From the NCBI GenBank assembly GCA_964518575.1, contig CAZFGW010000001.1:248001-312000 (forward strand): DNA of 64,000 nt, read 5' to 3'. Of this stretch, positions 54,186-62,725 are shown piece after piece. Position 1 is the stretch's first letter. Each line of letters begins with the position of its first letter. Position numbers and translations under genes: made by a program. The stretch comes from MGBC163016 sp964518575. Lineage in GTDB: Bacteria > Actinomycetota > Coriobacteriia > Coriobacteriales > Eggerthellaceae. Under the pieces are notes generated by a model. That model had not been told where the DNA came from. It saw only the letters and a list, made by a program, of their open reading frames with translations, and ran no database searches.

Positions 54186-54857
54186 ATGCACGTTCTGATC
54201 GTCGAAGATGACGAGCGCCTCGCGGCAGCCCTCGAAAAGATCCTCAAAGACAACGGCTACGATGTCGACAAAGTCCATGATGGCGAAGCTGGATACAATT
54301 TCGCGAAAATGGAGGATTTCGACGTCATCATCATGGATGTCATGATGCCGAAAATGGACGGGATCGAGGTCACGCGCGAACTGCGTCGGGCGAACGTGAA
54401 CACCCCCATCATCCTGCTCACCGCGCGCGACTCCACCACCGACAAGATCAAAGGGCTCGACTCGGGCGCGGACGATTACATGACCAAGCCGTTTTCGCCA
54501 GCGGAGCTGATGGCGCATTTGCGCGCACTCACGCGCAGGCAGGGCGAGGTGCAATTCGAGCGACTCGCGGTGGGTGATCTCGAGCTCGACCTCGAAGGAT
54601 ACGAACTCAGCTGCGGCGAAAAATCACTCCAGCTGAGCTTCAAGGAATTCAGCATTCTGAAAATCCTCATGAGCAATCCCGGCGCCGTCGTTTCGAAAGA
54701 CACCCTCATCAACAAAGCATGGGGCGTCAGCTCAACCGCAGGCGATAATAATGTCGAAGCCTACATCTCGTTTTTGCGCAAGAAGCTCTCGCACGTGGGA
54801 TCGCAATGCAAGATCGAAACGATTCGCCGGGCAGGGTATCGCTTCGCCGCCTCGTAA
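54186..54857 (+). CDS. OmpR/PhoB-family response regulator
   Basis: 223 residues. The receiver domain has the acidic pair EDD, phospho-acceptor D51 in IIMDVMMPKMDG, T in LLTARDS and K in TKPFSPAEL. The C-terminal winged helix shows LSFKEFSILKILMSNPG, DTLINKAWG and VEAYISFLRKKL. The ATG at 54186 follows AAGGAG by five bases. It is paired with the histidine kinase 78 bases downstream. Direct heptamer repeats at 53690-53736 could be a target. Confidence 0.94.
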   Translation: MHVLIVEDDERLAAALEKILKDNGYDVDKVHDGEAGYNFAKMEDFDVIIMDVMMPKMDGIEVTRELRRANVNTPIILLTARDSTTDKIKGLDSGADDYMTKPFSPAELMAHLRALTRRQGEVQFERLAVGDLELDLEGYELSCGEKSLQLSFKEFSILKILMSNPGAVVSKDTLINKAWGVSSTAGDNNVEAYISFLRKKLSHVGSQCKIETIRRAGYRFAAS

Positions 54858-54935
54858 ACACCGAAGCGGGCACGGGCGGTTCATGTCACCCCTTCCCGCA
54901 TCCGTCAACGTCAGCAGCGCCAAAGGAACACGCCG

Positions 54936-56474
54936 ATGATCAAACGACTCCGCATCAAATTCATATTCATCAACATGTCCCTGGCGGTTCTGGTTCTGAT
55001 CACCACCTTCTCCACCGTCTGTTATCTCAACTACTCATCTGCAACCGACGAGATCTATACCTACATGGAGCAGGTGCTCGGGCGCGTTGCGTCGTCCACG
55101 AACACGAGCATTCCGCAGATCGAGGGCGTTCAGCGACTTGAGAGTACGATTTCGAACTCGAATACGTTGCTCGGCGAGCGGTCGTCCTCCGATTCGACAC
55201 GATCCTCCGCACTCGACGTCCCTTCCGCCAACGGGGGCGATCAGGAGATGCCCTCTATCGGCAGCCTTTCCGACACACCTGAGGCAACCCCGAGCGACAC
55301 CGATGATAGCGTTACCGGCGAAGTTGCCGCCTCCGATTCTTCATCGACCGAAAGCCAGCCGCAAAAGCAGCAGAGCACCCAAACCACTATCGCGCCGCCT
55401 GTTATCGGCAGCGCTATCAGCCCCGGCGCGCCGTCGCTCATCGCCGTCTTCAAGGTGCTGTACAGCGGCATCTACACTTCCTATCCCAACCACACCACAG
55501 CAACCGTTCCCGAAAACATCCTTCTGCGCGCCGACGACATCGTCATCAACAGCCCGGTCAACAAGGGATACCTTCCCGATTTCAATCTCCTGTACGACCG
55601 GATTCCCACCGAGGGCGGCTACTACGTTGCCTATGCGGACGCCAGCAGCACACACGAGTGGGAAAACCTGGCAATCACCCTCATCGGCGTCGGCGTTATT
55701 GCGCTCGCCGTCTTCTTCCTGATCAACATCTTCTTCTCGCGTTGGGCGCTGCGCCCGGTCGCCACCGCCATGAAGCAGCAACAGCAATTCACGGCCGACG
55801 CGTCGCATGAGCTGAAAACGCCACTCACGGTCATTTTGGCGAATATGGCGATCCTGGAATCCCAACCGGACGCAAGCATCAGCGAGCAGATGCAATGGGT
55901 GGAGAGCACACAGACCGAAGCCGAGCGGATGCAGCTGTTGGTGAACGATATGCTCAGTTTGGCGAAGCCGAAAACGGGCAATCAGCCGGAATACGCCATG
56001 GAACGATGCGATCTCAGCGACGTCGTGGAGGGCGAGGTTCTGCAGTTCGAATCCGTCGCGTTCGAACGTGGCGTGGTCATCGAGAGCGATATTCGCGAAG
56101 GCTTGTTCGTCATCGGCAACAAGGAGAAGCTGGGGCGCATGACCGCAACGCTCATCGACAACGCCTGTAAGTATGTAGGCGAAGACGGGGTTGTGGACGT
56201 CAAGCTTTCCGGCAAGCCTGCCTATAGCAAGAAGCCATCCGCGGTGGTACTCACCGTGCACAACGACGGCAATCCCATTCCCGCCGAGGATCTTCCCCAT
56301 ATCTTCGATCGGTTCTATCGCGCGGACAAGGCGCGCACCAGTTCCAAGGGCGGATATGGTCTCGGCCTCGCCATCGGACGGGATATCGCGCGCGAGCATG
56401 CCGGGGATATCACCGTGACGAGTTCGGAGGAAGAGGGAACCACGTTCACCGTCACGTTGCCCATTTCCGAATAG
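54936..56474 (+). CDS. Membrane sensor histidine kinase
   Basis: 512 residues. TM1 is at about 8-29. The extracytoplasmic region (30-245) has a long Ser/Asp/Thr-rich stretch (SGSL-type low complexity near 85-150) followed by a more folded part. TM2 is at about 248-268. There is no real HAMP domain: only about 17 residues separate TM2 from the HisKA domain with H291 in DASHELKTPLTV. The ATPase boxes are LIDNACKYV (N), DRFYRADKA and GYGLGLAIGRDI (G1/G2). It should phosphorylate the adjacent regulator; the signal is unknown. Confidence 0.93.
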   Translation: MIKRLRIKFIFINMSLAVLVLITTFSTVCYLNYSSATDEIYTYMEQVLGRVASSTNTSIPQIEGVQRLESTISNSNTLLGERSSSDSTRSSALDVPSANGGDQEMPSIGSLSDTPEATPSDTDDSVTGEVAASDSSSTESQPQKQQSTQTTIAPPVIGSAISPGAPSLIAVFKVLYSGIYTSYPNHTTATVPENILLRADDIVINSPVNKGYLPDFNLLYDRIPTEGGYYVAYADASSTHEWENLAITLIGVGVIALAVFFLINIFFSRWALRPVATAMKQQQQFTADASHELKTPLTVILANMAILESQPDASISEQMQWVESTQTEAERMQLLVNDMLSLAKPKTGNQPEYAMERCDLSDVVEGEVLQFESVAFERGVVIESDIREGLFVIGNKEKLGRMTATLIDNACKYVGEDGVVDVKLSGKPAYSKKPSAVVLTVHNDGNPIPAEDLPHIFDRFYRADKARTSSKGGYGLGLAIGRDIAREHAGDITVTSSEEEGTTFTVTLPISE

Positions 56475-56554
56475 CGTTATCAATCATCGCAAACGTATCT
56501 AGGCGAATTGATTCTCTTGGTCGGGACGTCTCTTGTTACATACGTTTCACGGCG

Positions 56555-56665
56555 GTACGGCGGGCGAGATAAATCTCGCCCGCCTCAGCAACAACCCCAA
56601 CAACGCTACATCGGACAATCCCGTTACACCACCGATGACCCCAAAACGCAACAACCCCACTGATG
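56555..56665. repeat. Hairpin repeat between the kinase gene and fhaA
   Basis: The perfect hairpin GGGCGAGATAAATCTCGCCC at 56562-56581 combines the GGGC stem with the AA loop otherwise seen on GGAC stems. It is followed by spacer units (CAACAACCCCAACAACGCTACATCGG, repeated in altered form near 56655) related to those at 9897-9960. A -10-like TATGAT at 56760-56765 may belong to the fhaA promoter. The gap 56475-56829 has no gene. Confidence 0.75.
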
Positions 56666-56829
56666 ACCCATCAGACGAATGAATTTTTCGCCCGCCAGAA
56701 CCGCATCTCCTTACATGTTTGTAAGACGGTAGTAAACAGCCCCGAGGGGTAAAGTGCGTTATGATAGAGCAAGTTCTAAGCCACGGATAAATGCAATCGG
56801 AATACCGATTCAGAAAGCAAGGTACTGGC

Positions 56830-58167
56830 ATGGGCTTCCTTTCGAGATTCGAAGGAAAAATGGAAGATACGGTTGAGGGCGCGGCCGAAATGCTCGGCGG
56901 ATCTTCGCTCTCTCCCGTGCAAATAGCGAAAAAAGCTGAAAAGCAGATGCGTCGCGAGAAGATCGTCGGTGCGGGCAAGCAATATGCACCCACGCTCTAC
57001 ACCGTACTGGTGAGCGTCGAGGACGACGCGCGCATGTTCAATTACTACCCCACGTTGGCGGGTGAGACGGAAACCTATTTGATGGCGAAAGCCTCTGAGC
57101 TTGGCTACGTCATGGACGGGCAGCCGCTCGTGCGCTTCATTGCTGACGACGAACTCAAGCGCGGCAAATTCGACGTGGTCGCTGAGATGGTGGCATCCGG
57201 CATCATCACACGGCTTCGCAATGACGAGTTCGCGCGCTACGGTCTTGCCCAGCCCGATCAACCAGTCGGCGTGCAACCGGCATCCGCAAGCCCCCGCATG
57301 GGCGCGCATGCCCGCGGCTCCATGCCGCAGCGCGGGCAAGGCGCACACGGTGCACCGGCGCAATCGATCGCTGCCGCCTATGCGCAGCGCAGTGCAGCCG
57401 CAGGCGCAGCAGGAGCTGCGAGCATGGCGGGCGGCGTGCAGCAGAACAACTTGCAGCCCATCATCCCTCCGACCGATCCGAAAGACGGCTTCCGCGACTT
57501 GCAGGAGGAGTTCGATCCCCAATACGACCAGATCAACTCCATGAATATCTCCGAGCCTGAGCTCGGTGGCGGCATTGATGCTGATCCCTACACGTACGAA
57601 GTAGCGCCGGACCAGGGCGAAGATTTCGCGGGTCTTGGCGGAGTCGCCCCCCAAGCATACGGCGGCGAGCCTTTCACTGCACAACCGCTCATCAAAGGCT
57701 TGCAGCAAAACCAAGACCCCTACGTTGGCGCCGATCAAGCAGCGGATATGCAAGCTGCGCCACTCGCGCAGAACGAGGGTATGCCCCTCTCAAGCGCTGG
57801 CGCGGGTGCCCCCACGATGAACTACGCCGCGGAACCTGCAGTCGATATCGCTGGGAACAGGATTCCCCCCGAACCGCTTCATGAGGTGTACCTCTACGAC
57901 GAGATCCGCGACCGCGCGTACCGCCTCACGGGATATACCCAAAGCATCGGACGCGAGTCATCGAATGACATCATCGTTCCCGACATCAATGCATCCCGCG
58001 TGCACGCAACGATACATCGCGAACCGACCGGCGCGTGGATCATCTCCGACTCGGGGTCGCTCAACGGATTGTTCGTCAATGGACGCAAGATCAAGTCAGC
58101 ACCCCTGCGCGACGCTGATATCATCAGAATCGGCACAACTGAACTAGAGTTCCAACTGCTCGAATAG
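56830..58167 (+). CDS. fhaA: FhaA-type protein (DUF3662 plus FHA)
   Basis: 445 residues. The N-terminal 115 residues are the FhaA/DUF3662 domain (FLSRFEGKMEDTVEGAAEML, SPVQIAKKAEKQMRREKIVGAGKQYAPTLYTV). A 220-residue Ala/Gln/Pro-rich linker follows. The C-terminal FHA domain (about 350-445) has IGRESSNDIIVPDINASRVHATI and SLNGLFVNG for phosphothreonine binding. In actinobacteria FhaA works with PknB and the lipid II flippase to control wall synthesis. The ATG at 56830 has AAGG; an in-frame ATG at 56791 is possible. Confidence 0.92.
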   Translation: MGFLSRFEGKMEDTVEGAAEMLGGSSLSPVQIAKKAEKQMRREKIVGAGKQYAPTLYTVLVSVEDDARMFNYYPTLAGETETYLMAKASELGYVMDGQPLVRFIADDELKRGKFDVVAEMVASGIITRLRNDEFARYGLAQPDQPVGVQPASASPRMGAHARGSMPQRGQGAHGAPAQSIAAAYAQRSAAAGAAGAASMAGGVQQNNLQPIIPPTDPKDGFRDLQEEFDPQYDQINSMNISEPELGGGIDADPYTYEVAPDQGEDFAGLGGVAPQAYGGEPFTAQPLIKGLQQNQDPYVGADQAADMQAAPLAQNEGMPLSSAGAGAPTMNYAAEPAVDIAGNRIPPEPLHEVYLYDEIRDRAYRLTGYTQSIGRESSNDIIVPDINASRVHATIHREPTGAWIISDSGSLNGLFVNGRKIKSAPLRDADIIRIGTTELEFQLLE

Positions 58168-58200
58168 ACCACTGACGCGAAAGACGGGATACGCCAGGTT

Positions 58201-58614
58201 ATGATAGATATCGTCCTCTTGATCGGAAGACTCCTCTTCGTCGCACTCCTCTATCTCTTCCTTTTCGCCATCGTCCGCACCGGCATCGGTCTTGTGCGCG
58301 GAACGTCGAAAAAGGGGAAGATGTGGCATCTTTCGGTTGAGAAAGGTCCCAAGGAACTCAAAGGCGTGCAGATGCCTGTGACCGGTCCTATCATCGTGGG
58401 ACGCGCACCCGGCGCCGATATCGTCATCGGAGCAAGCTACGTTTCAGGGCGGCACGCGCGTTTTCAGCTGATGGGACAAAACCTCTTCGTCGAAGACCTC
58501 GGGTCAACCAACGGCACCGTGGTGAACGGGCAGCCCGTCCATGACCCCGTCGCCATCCATAATAAAGACATCATCAACATCGGCGATGTTGCAATCCGCG
58601 CAAGGTACGAGTAA
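58201..58614 (+). CDS. fhaB: FhaB-type membrane-anchored FHA protein
   Basis: 137 residues: an N-terminal membrane helix (LLIGRLLFVALLYLFLFAIV), a short basic linker and one FHA domain (IVGRAPGADIVIGASYVSGRHARFQL, DLGSTNGTVVNG). In mycobacteria the equivalent FhaB/FipA is a PknB-phosphorylated division scaffold. Its stop TAA shares a base with the pstP start. Confidence 0.92.
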   Translation: MIDIVLLIGRLLFVALLYLFLFAIVRTGIGLVRGTSKKGKMWHLSVEKGPKELKGVQMPVTGPIIVGRAPGADIVIGASYVSGRHARFQLMGQNLFVEDLGSTNGTVVNGQPVHDPVAIHNKDIINIGDVAIRARYE

Positions 58615-59906
58615 TGGGAGCATCTCAGATCAACGTACCAACGGCTACATCATTCGGAAGCCGTTCGCATGTCGGGCTCGTTCGCGAGCACAATGAGGAC
58701 AGCATCCTGACCCGTGCGCCCCTGTTCGTCGTGTGCGACGGCATGGGCGGTCATGAAGCAGGCGAAGTTGCCTCCGAGATCGCCGTGAATGTGATTGCCG
58801 ACAAAGCTCCCCTGCATCCTGATGCGGAGGCACTCGGACGCGCTGTGAACGATGCGAATCTTGCCATCATCCGCGCGGTCGACGCCGGCGTGGGGCGCGA
58901 GGGCATGGGCACCACCTGCACTGCAGCTATGCTCGAAGGAGAACATCTCGTGATTGCCCAATCGGGCGATTCGCGTGCCTATCTCGTGCATAACGGTATC
59001 TTGCAGCAGCTTACGCGCGACCATAGCCTCGTCGCCGATCTGGTCGACTCCGGGGAGATCAGCGCTGCGGAAGCGCGGACCCATCCCTGGCGAAGCTATA
59101 TCACACGCGCGCTCGGGCTCGACCCCCGTATGGAAGCCGACCTCTACGAACTTGCCGTGTCGAACGGTGACCGCTTGCTCATCTGTTCGGACGGTCTCTA
59201 TTCGATGGTCGACGACAACACCATCCTGCAGATCCTCACCTCCGACCCCGATCCGCAAGCCGCCGCGAACATGCTCGTCGAAGCAGCGCTTGAGGCGGGC
59301 GGCAATGACAACGTAAGCGTGATCGTTGCGGATGTGAGCGGAGGTTCCTGGAAGCAAGAGAAGAAGATGGCGCGCAAAACGAAGATCACCGTGGGCGTCA
59401 TCATCGCGCTTCTGATTGCACTGATCGGCGGCAGCGTGTTCGCGCTGAATTGGTGGGCAACAAACTCCGCGTATTTGGGCGTCGTTGATGGGAAAGTTGC
59501 AATCTATCAGGGCATTCCTGGCGAAATTCTCGGCATCGGGTACACGCGCCTTGATGAGGTAACGCAGATCAAACTGGATGACTTGCAGCCCGGCGTCGCC
59601 CGGCGCGTGGAAAGCAACGCCATCCGATGCGATTCCCTTGAGTCTGCGCGCAAGCTGGTTGCACAGTATCGCGAAGAGCTCGCACTGCGCGGCGTATATG
59701 ACGCGTCCAGCTTGAGCGCCTCAAGTGCGGCAGATGCTGCAGACCAAGCGGGTTCGGATGCCGGAAGCACTTCGAGTGCTTCCCCTGATGCTGCGGGTGG
59801 CTCGAGCGGTTCGGGCAACGCGGGTACTGGCGACGCATCCGGCACATCGGGCGCTTCGGGGGCATCAGGCACGGGCACTTCGTCAAGCACGGGAGCGCAT
59901 TCATGA
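58614..59906 (+). CDS. pstP: PstP-type PP2C Ser/Thr phosphatase
   Basis: 430 residues. The PP2C metal site is complete: VREHNEDS, VCDGMGGHEAGE, GMGTTCTAAML, SGDSRAYLV, LLICSDGLYSMVDD and NDNVSVIVADV (1-240). One membrane helix (about 262-284) is followed by an extracellular domain of about 85 residues and a Ser/Gly/Ala-rich low-complexity tail. It should reverse PknB phosphorylation. The start overlaps fhaB by one base and the stop overlaps the next gene as ATGA. Confidence 0.94.
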   Translation: MGASQINVPTATSFGSRSHVGLVREHNEDSILTRAPLFVVCDGMGGHEAGEVASEIAVNVIADKAPLHPDAEALGRAVNDANLAIIRAVDAGVGREGMGTTCTAAMLEGEHLVIAQSGDSRAYLVHNGILQQLTRDHSLVADLVDSGEISAAEARTHPWRSYITRALGLDPRMEADLYELAVSNGDRLLICSDGLYSMVDDNTILQILTSDPDPQAAANMLVEAALEAGGNDNVSVIVADVSGGSWKQEKKMARKTKITVGVIIALLIALIGGSVFALNWWATNSAYLGVVDGKVAIYQGIPGEILGIGYTRLDEVTQIKLDDLQPGVARRVESNAIRCDSLESARKLVAQYREELALRGVYDASSLSASSAADAADQAGSDAGSTSSASPDAAGGSSGSGNAGTGDASGTSGASGASGTGTSSSTGAHS

Positions 59907-62665
59907 CGCGGCGCGGCATAGAGCTTCTGCTGCTCGTTGTTGCAGCGCCCATCGTTATCGTGCTGTTCGCCATGCTCGTGGTAACGGGCGGGCAAGAGCT
60001 CTCATTCAATACGCTCGGCGTTCCCATCGGCATCTTCATCGCCTTCCTCATCGCTCACTTCGCGGTGCGGAAATGGGCACCGAACGCCGACCCGGCGCTG
60101 CTGCCCATCACCTTCGCCCTCTCGGGCATCGGCATCGCGTTCGTGACACGGCTCGCGCCCAACGTTGCCCCGCGCCAACTCATGTGGCTCTTCGCCGGCG
60201 TTGCTGTCCTCGTGATCCTGCTTGTCCTCGTGAAAAGTCTCGACAAGCTTGCACAATACAAGTACACCCTCATGATTCTGGGCGTGCTGCTTTTGCTCTC
60301 CCCGATGCTTCCCGTCATCGGGCAGGAGATCAACGGAAGTCGCCTGTGGCTGTCCTTGGGACCGTTCTCGTTCCAACCCGGCGAGATCGCGAAGATCTGC
60401 ATCGTGCTTTTCTTGGCGGCCTACCTTGCGCAGAACCGCGAGATGCTCTCCATCTTCACCTGGGAAATCGGACCGGTGCGCCTGCCTTCGCTTGCCACGC
60501 TCATGCCGTTGCTCGTCATGTGGGCATTGGCGTTCTTGATCGTCGTCTTCGAGAAAGACTTAGGTAGCGCGCTTGTACTCTTCCTCGTGTTCATCGTCAT
60601 GCTCTATGTGGCAACGGGCAAGAAGTTCTACGTGGTTGCGGGCATCGTGCTCGCGGGTATCGCGGCGGTCGTCCTCTACTTCATGTTCAGCCATGTCCAA
60701 ACGCGTGTAGAAATCTGGATGGATCCCTTCTCCGACGCGCAGAACAAGGGCTACCAGATCGTGCAAAGCCTCTACTCCCTTGCCGATGGCGACCTGTTTG
60801 GCGTCGGTATCGGGCGCGGCTTGGCAACGACCATTCCCTATGTTGAAAGCGACTTCATTTTCTCGGCTATCGGCGAAGAGACCGGGCTTCTTGGCGCGGC
60901 GGGCGTTTTGCTGCTGTATTTGTGCTTCGCAATCCGCGGCATCGTGACGGCGGCGCGGGCGAAATCGGATTTCAGCTCGTTTACCTGCGTCGGCGTGACC
61001 TCTATTGTGATCCTCGGCGCCTTCATCATCGTGGGCGGCGTCACACGGCTGATTCCTCTGACCGGCATCACGCTCCCCTTCATCAGCCAGGGCGGATCGT
61101 CGCTGCTCGCCGGCTTCATCATCGTCGCCATCCTCTTGCGCGCGGGCGACGAGGCAACTGGTCGGGAGACCGAAATGGCAAGTGCCACAAGCGTTTCGCT
61201 CCATGCGAACAGTGTGCTCGGGCGCGTTTCGCTCGGCAAGCGCCTCACGAACACCATGATCATGTTCTCCGTTCTGTTCGCCCTGCTCGTCGCGAACCTC
61301 ACCTATCTCATGATCATCAATGCTGACGAGTACCGGAATATGCCGGGCAACAATCACACGATCGCGAAAGAGGCGGCGAGCGAGCGCGGCACTATCTCAA
61401 CGTACGATGGTGTGGTGCTGGCGCAATCGGTTCCCGATGGCAACGGTTCTTTCACGCGCGAATATCCCGCGGGCGATCTTGCGTCCCATGTCGTGGGCTA
61501 CTATTCCAGCAAATATGGCACGAGCGGCATCGAAGCCACCATGAACCAGACGCTCAAGGGCGCTGAGAACTACGCGAGCTGGGTTGATGTCGTCGATTCA
61601 TTCGCCGGCGTGAGCAAACCGGGCAACGACGTCACCCTCACCATTAACTCCAAAATTCAGCAGGCTGCCCAGGATGTGCTCGAGGGGCTGACCGGCGCAT
61701 GCGTCGTGATAGATCCGAACACAGGCGCTGTTCTCGGCATGGCTTCCACGCCCACCTATGACGCGAATAATTTCGAAGCGGTACTCGACAACGCAAATAC
61801 CTCAACCACATCTGAGCTGCTCAACCGCGCAACGCAAGCCATCTACGCACCCGGTTCGACCTTCAAGATGGTCACCTTGGGTGCCGCCTTGGAAGATGGG
61901 GTCGCAACGGAGGAGTCGGTTTACGAGTCGCCCGCCGAGATGGACATCGGCAACGCGCCCGTCGCCAATTTCAACGACAAGGACTACGGCGAAATCACCG
62001 TACGCCGCGCCTTTGAGGTCTCCTCGAATACCGTTTTCGGACAGATCGGCGTCGAACTCGGTGCACGGAATCTGGTGAGCGCGGCTGAGAAGTACGGATT
62101 CAACGACAAGATCGATTTCGACCTGCCGCTTGCCACGTCGCTGATGCCCGATCCCAGCGAGATGACCACGTGGGAGACCGCATGGGCGGCTGATGGCGAG
62201 CCGGTCGGCGAGCATTCGAGTCCCGCTGGTCCGCAGGCGACCGTCCTTCAGATGGCGCTCGTTGGGTGCGCGATGGCCAACGACGGCACGATCATGAGCC
62301 CCTATCTTGTCGAGGGTGTGTACAACGCCAGCGGCGAGAAGAGCTACACAGCAACGCCCGTCCGCTTCGCCCAACCGCTTTCTGCGGGTGTTGCGAACCG
62401 CGTGCTCGATGTGATGAAGGGCGTTGTGAACGACGGAACGGGCTATGATGCCGCCATTCCTGGCGTGACCGTTGCAGGAAAAACAGGCACCGCGGAAAAA
62501 GAGGGTCGCCCCGATGACAGCTGGTTCGTCGGCGTCGCCGATGCGGATGGACAGAGCAACGTTGTGGTCGCCATTATGGTCGAGGGAGCGGGCACTTCTG
62601 TCCACGCAGCAGGTCTCGCACGGTCGGTCATACAAACAGCTCTGCAAGTTCAAGGCGTGTTATGA
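59903..62665 (+). CDS. rodA-pbpA: Single-chain SEDS glycosyltransferase-transpeptidase (RodA/FtsW-PBP fusion)
   Basis: 920 residues. Residues 1-420 are a SEDS polymerase with about ten helices and the catalytic-type D219 in VFEKDLGSAL, plus FIFSAIGEETGLLG and LPFISQGGSSLL. After a 25-residue cytoplasmic linker a membrane helix (about 452-475) leads into a class B penicillin-binding protein: S652 in APGSTFKM, S707/N709 in SSN and K860 in KTGTAE. Normally these are two adjacent genes. A possible internal start exists at 61175 (ATG, GGGAG six bases upstream), so a free PBP might also be made. The start overlaps pstP as ATGA. Confidence 0.93.
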   Translation: MTRRGIELLLLVVAAPIVIVLFAMLVVTGGQELSFNTLGVPIGIFIAFLIAHFAVRKWAPNADPALLPITFALSGIGIAFVTRLAPNVAPRQLMWLFAGVAVLVILLVLVKSLDKLAQYKYTLMILGVLLLLSPMLPVIGQEINGSRLWLSLGPFSFQPGEIAKICIVLFLAAYLAQNREMLSIFTWEIGPVRLPSLATLMPLLVMWALAFLIVVFEKDLGSALVLFLVFIVMLYVATGKKFYVVAGIVLAGIAAVVLYFMFSHVQTRVEIWMDPFSDAQNKGYQIVQSLYSLADGDLFGVGIGRGLATTIPYVESDFIFSAIGEETGLLGAAGVLLLYLCFAIRGIVTAARAKSDFSSFTCVGVTSIVILGAFIIVGGVTRLIPLTGITLPFISQGGSSLLAGFIIVAILLRAGDEATGRETEMASATSVSLHANSVLGRVSLGKRLTNTMIMFSVLFALLVANLTYLMIINADEYRNMPGNNHTIAKEAASERGTISTYDGVVLAQSVPDGNGSFTREYPAGDLASHVVGYYSSKYGTSGIEATMNQTLKGAENYASWVDVVDSFAGVSKPGNDVTLTINSKIQQAAQDVLEGLTGACVVIDPNTGAVLGMASTPTYDANNFEAVLDNANTSTTSELLNRATQAIYAPGSTFKMVTLGAALEDGVATEESVYESPAEMDIGNAPVANFNDKDYGEITVRRAFEVSSNTVFGQIGVELGARNLVSAAEKYGFNDKIDFDLPLATSLMPDPSEMTTWETAWAADGEPVGEHSSPAGPQATVLQMALVGCAMANDGTIMSPYLVEGVYNASGEKSYTATPVRFAQPLSAGVANRVLDVMKGVVNDGTGYDAAIPGVTVAGKTGTAEKEGRPDDSWFVGVADADGQSNVVVAIMVEGAGTSVHAAGLARSVIQTALQVQGVL

Positions 62666-62725
62666 TTACTATCACGCATTTATTGAGAATAGAAACGTAG
62701 CTTGAATGTGTTGTAAGGAGTCACG

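Noticed and set aside
55341..56483. 380-codon minus-strand frame
   Set aside because: Antisense to the histidine kinase; no family features.
59903..62665. RodA-PBP fusion as a sequencing frameshift artefact
   Set aside because: Both halves share one frame with no disturbed residues at the junction, and a stop-codon loss would also need the intergenic bases to read as the sensible linker seen here. It cannot be fully excluded without reads.
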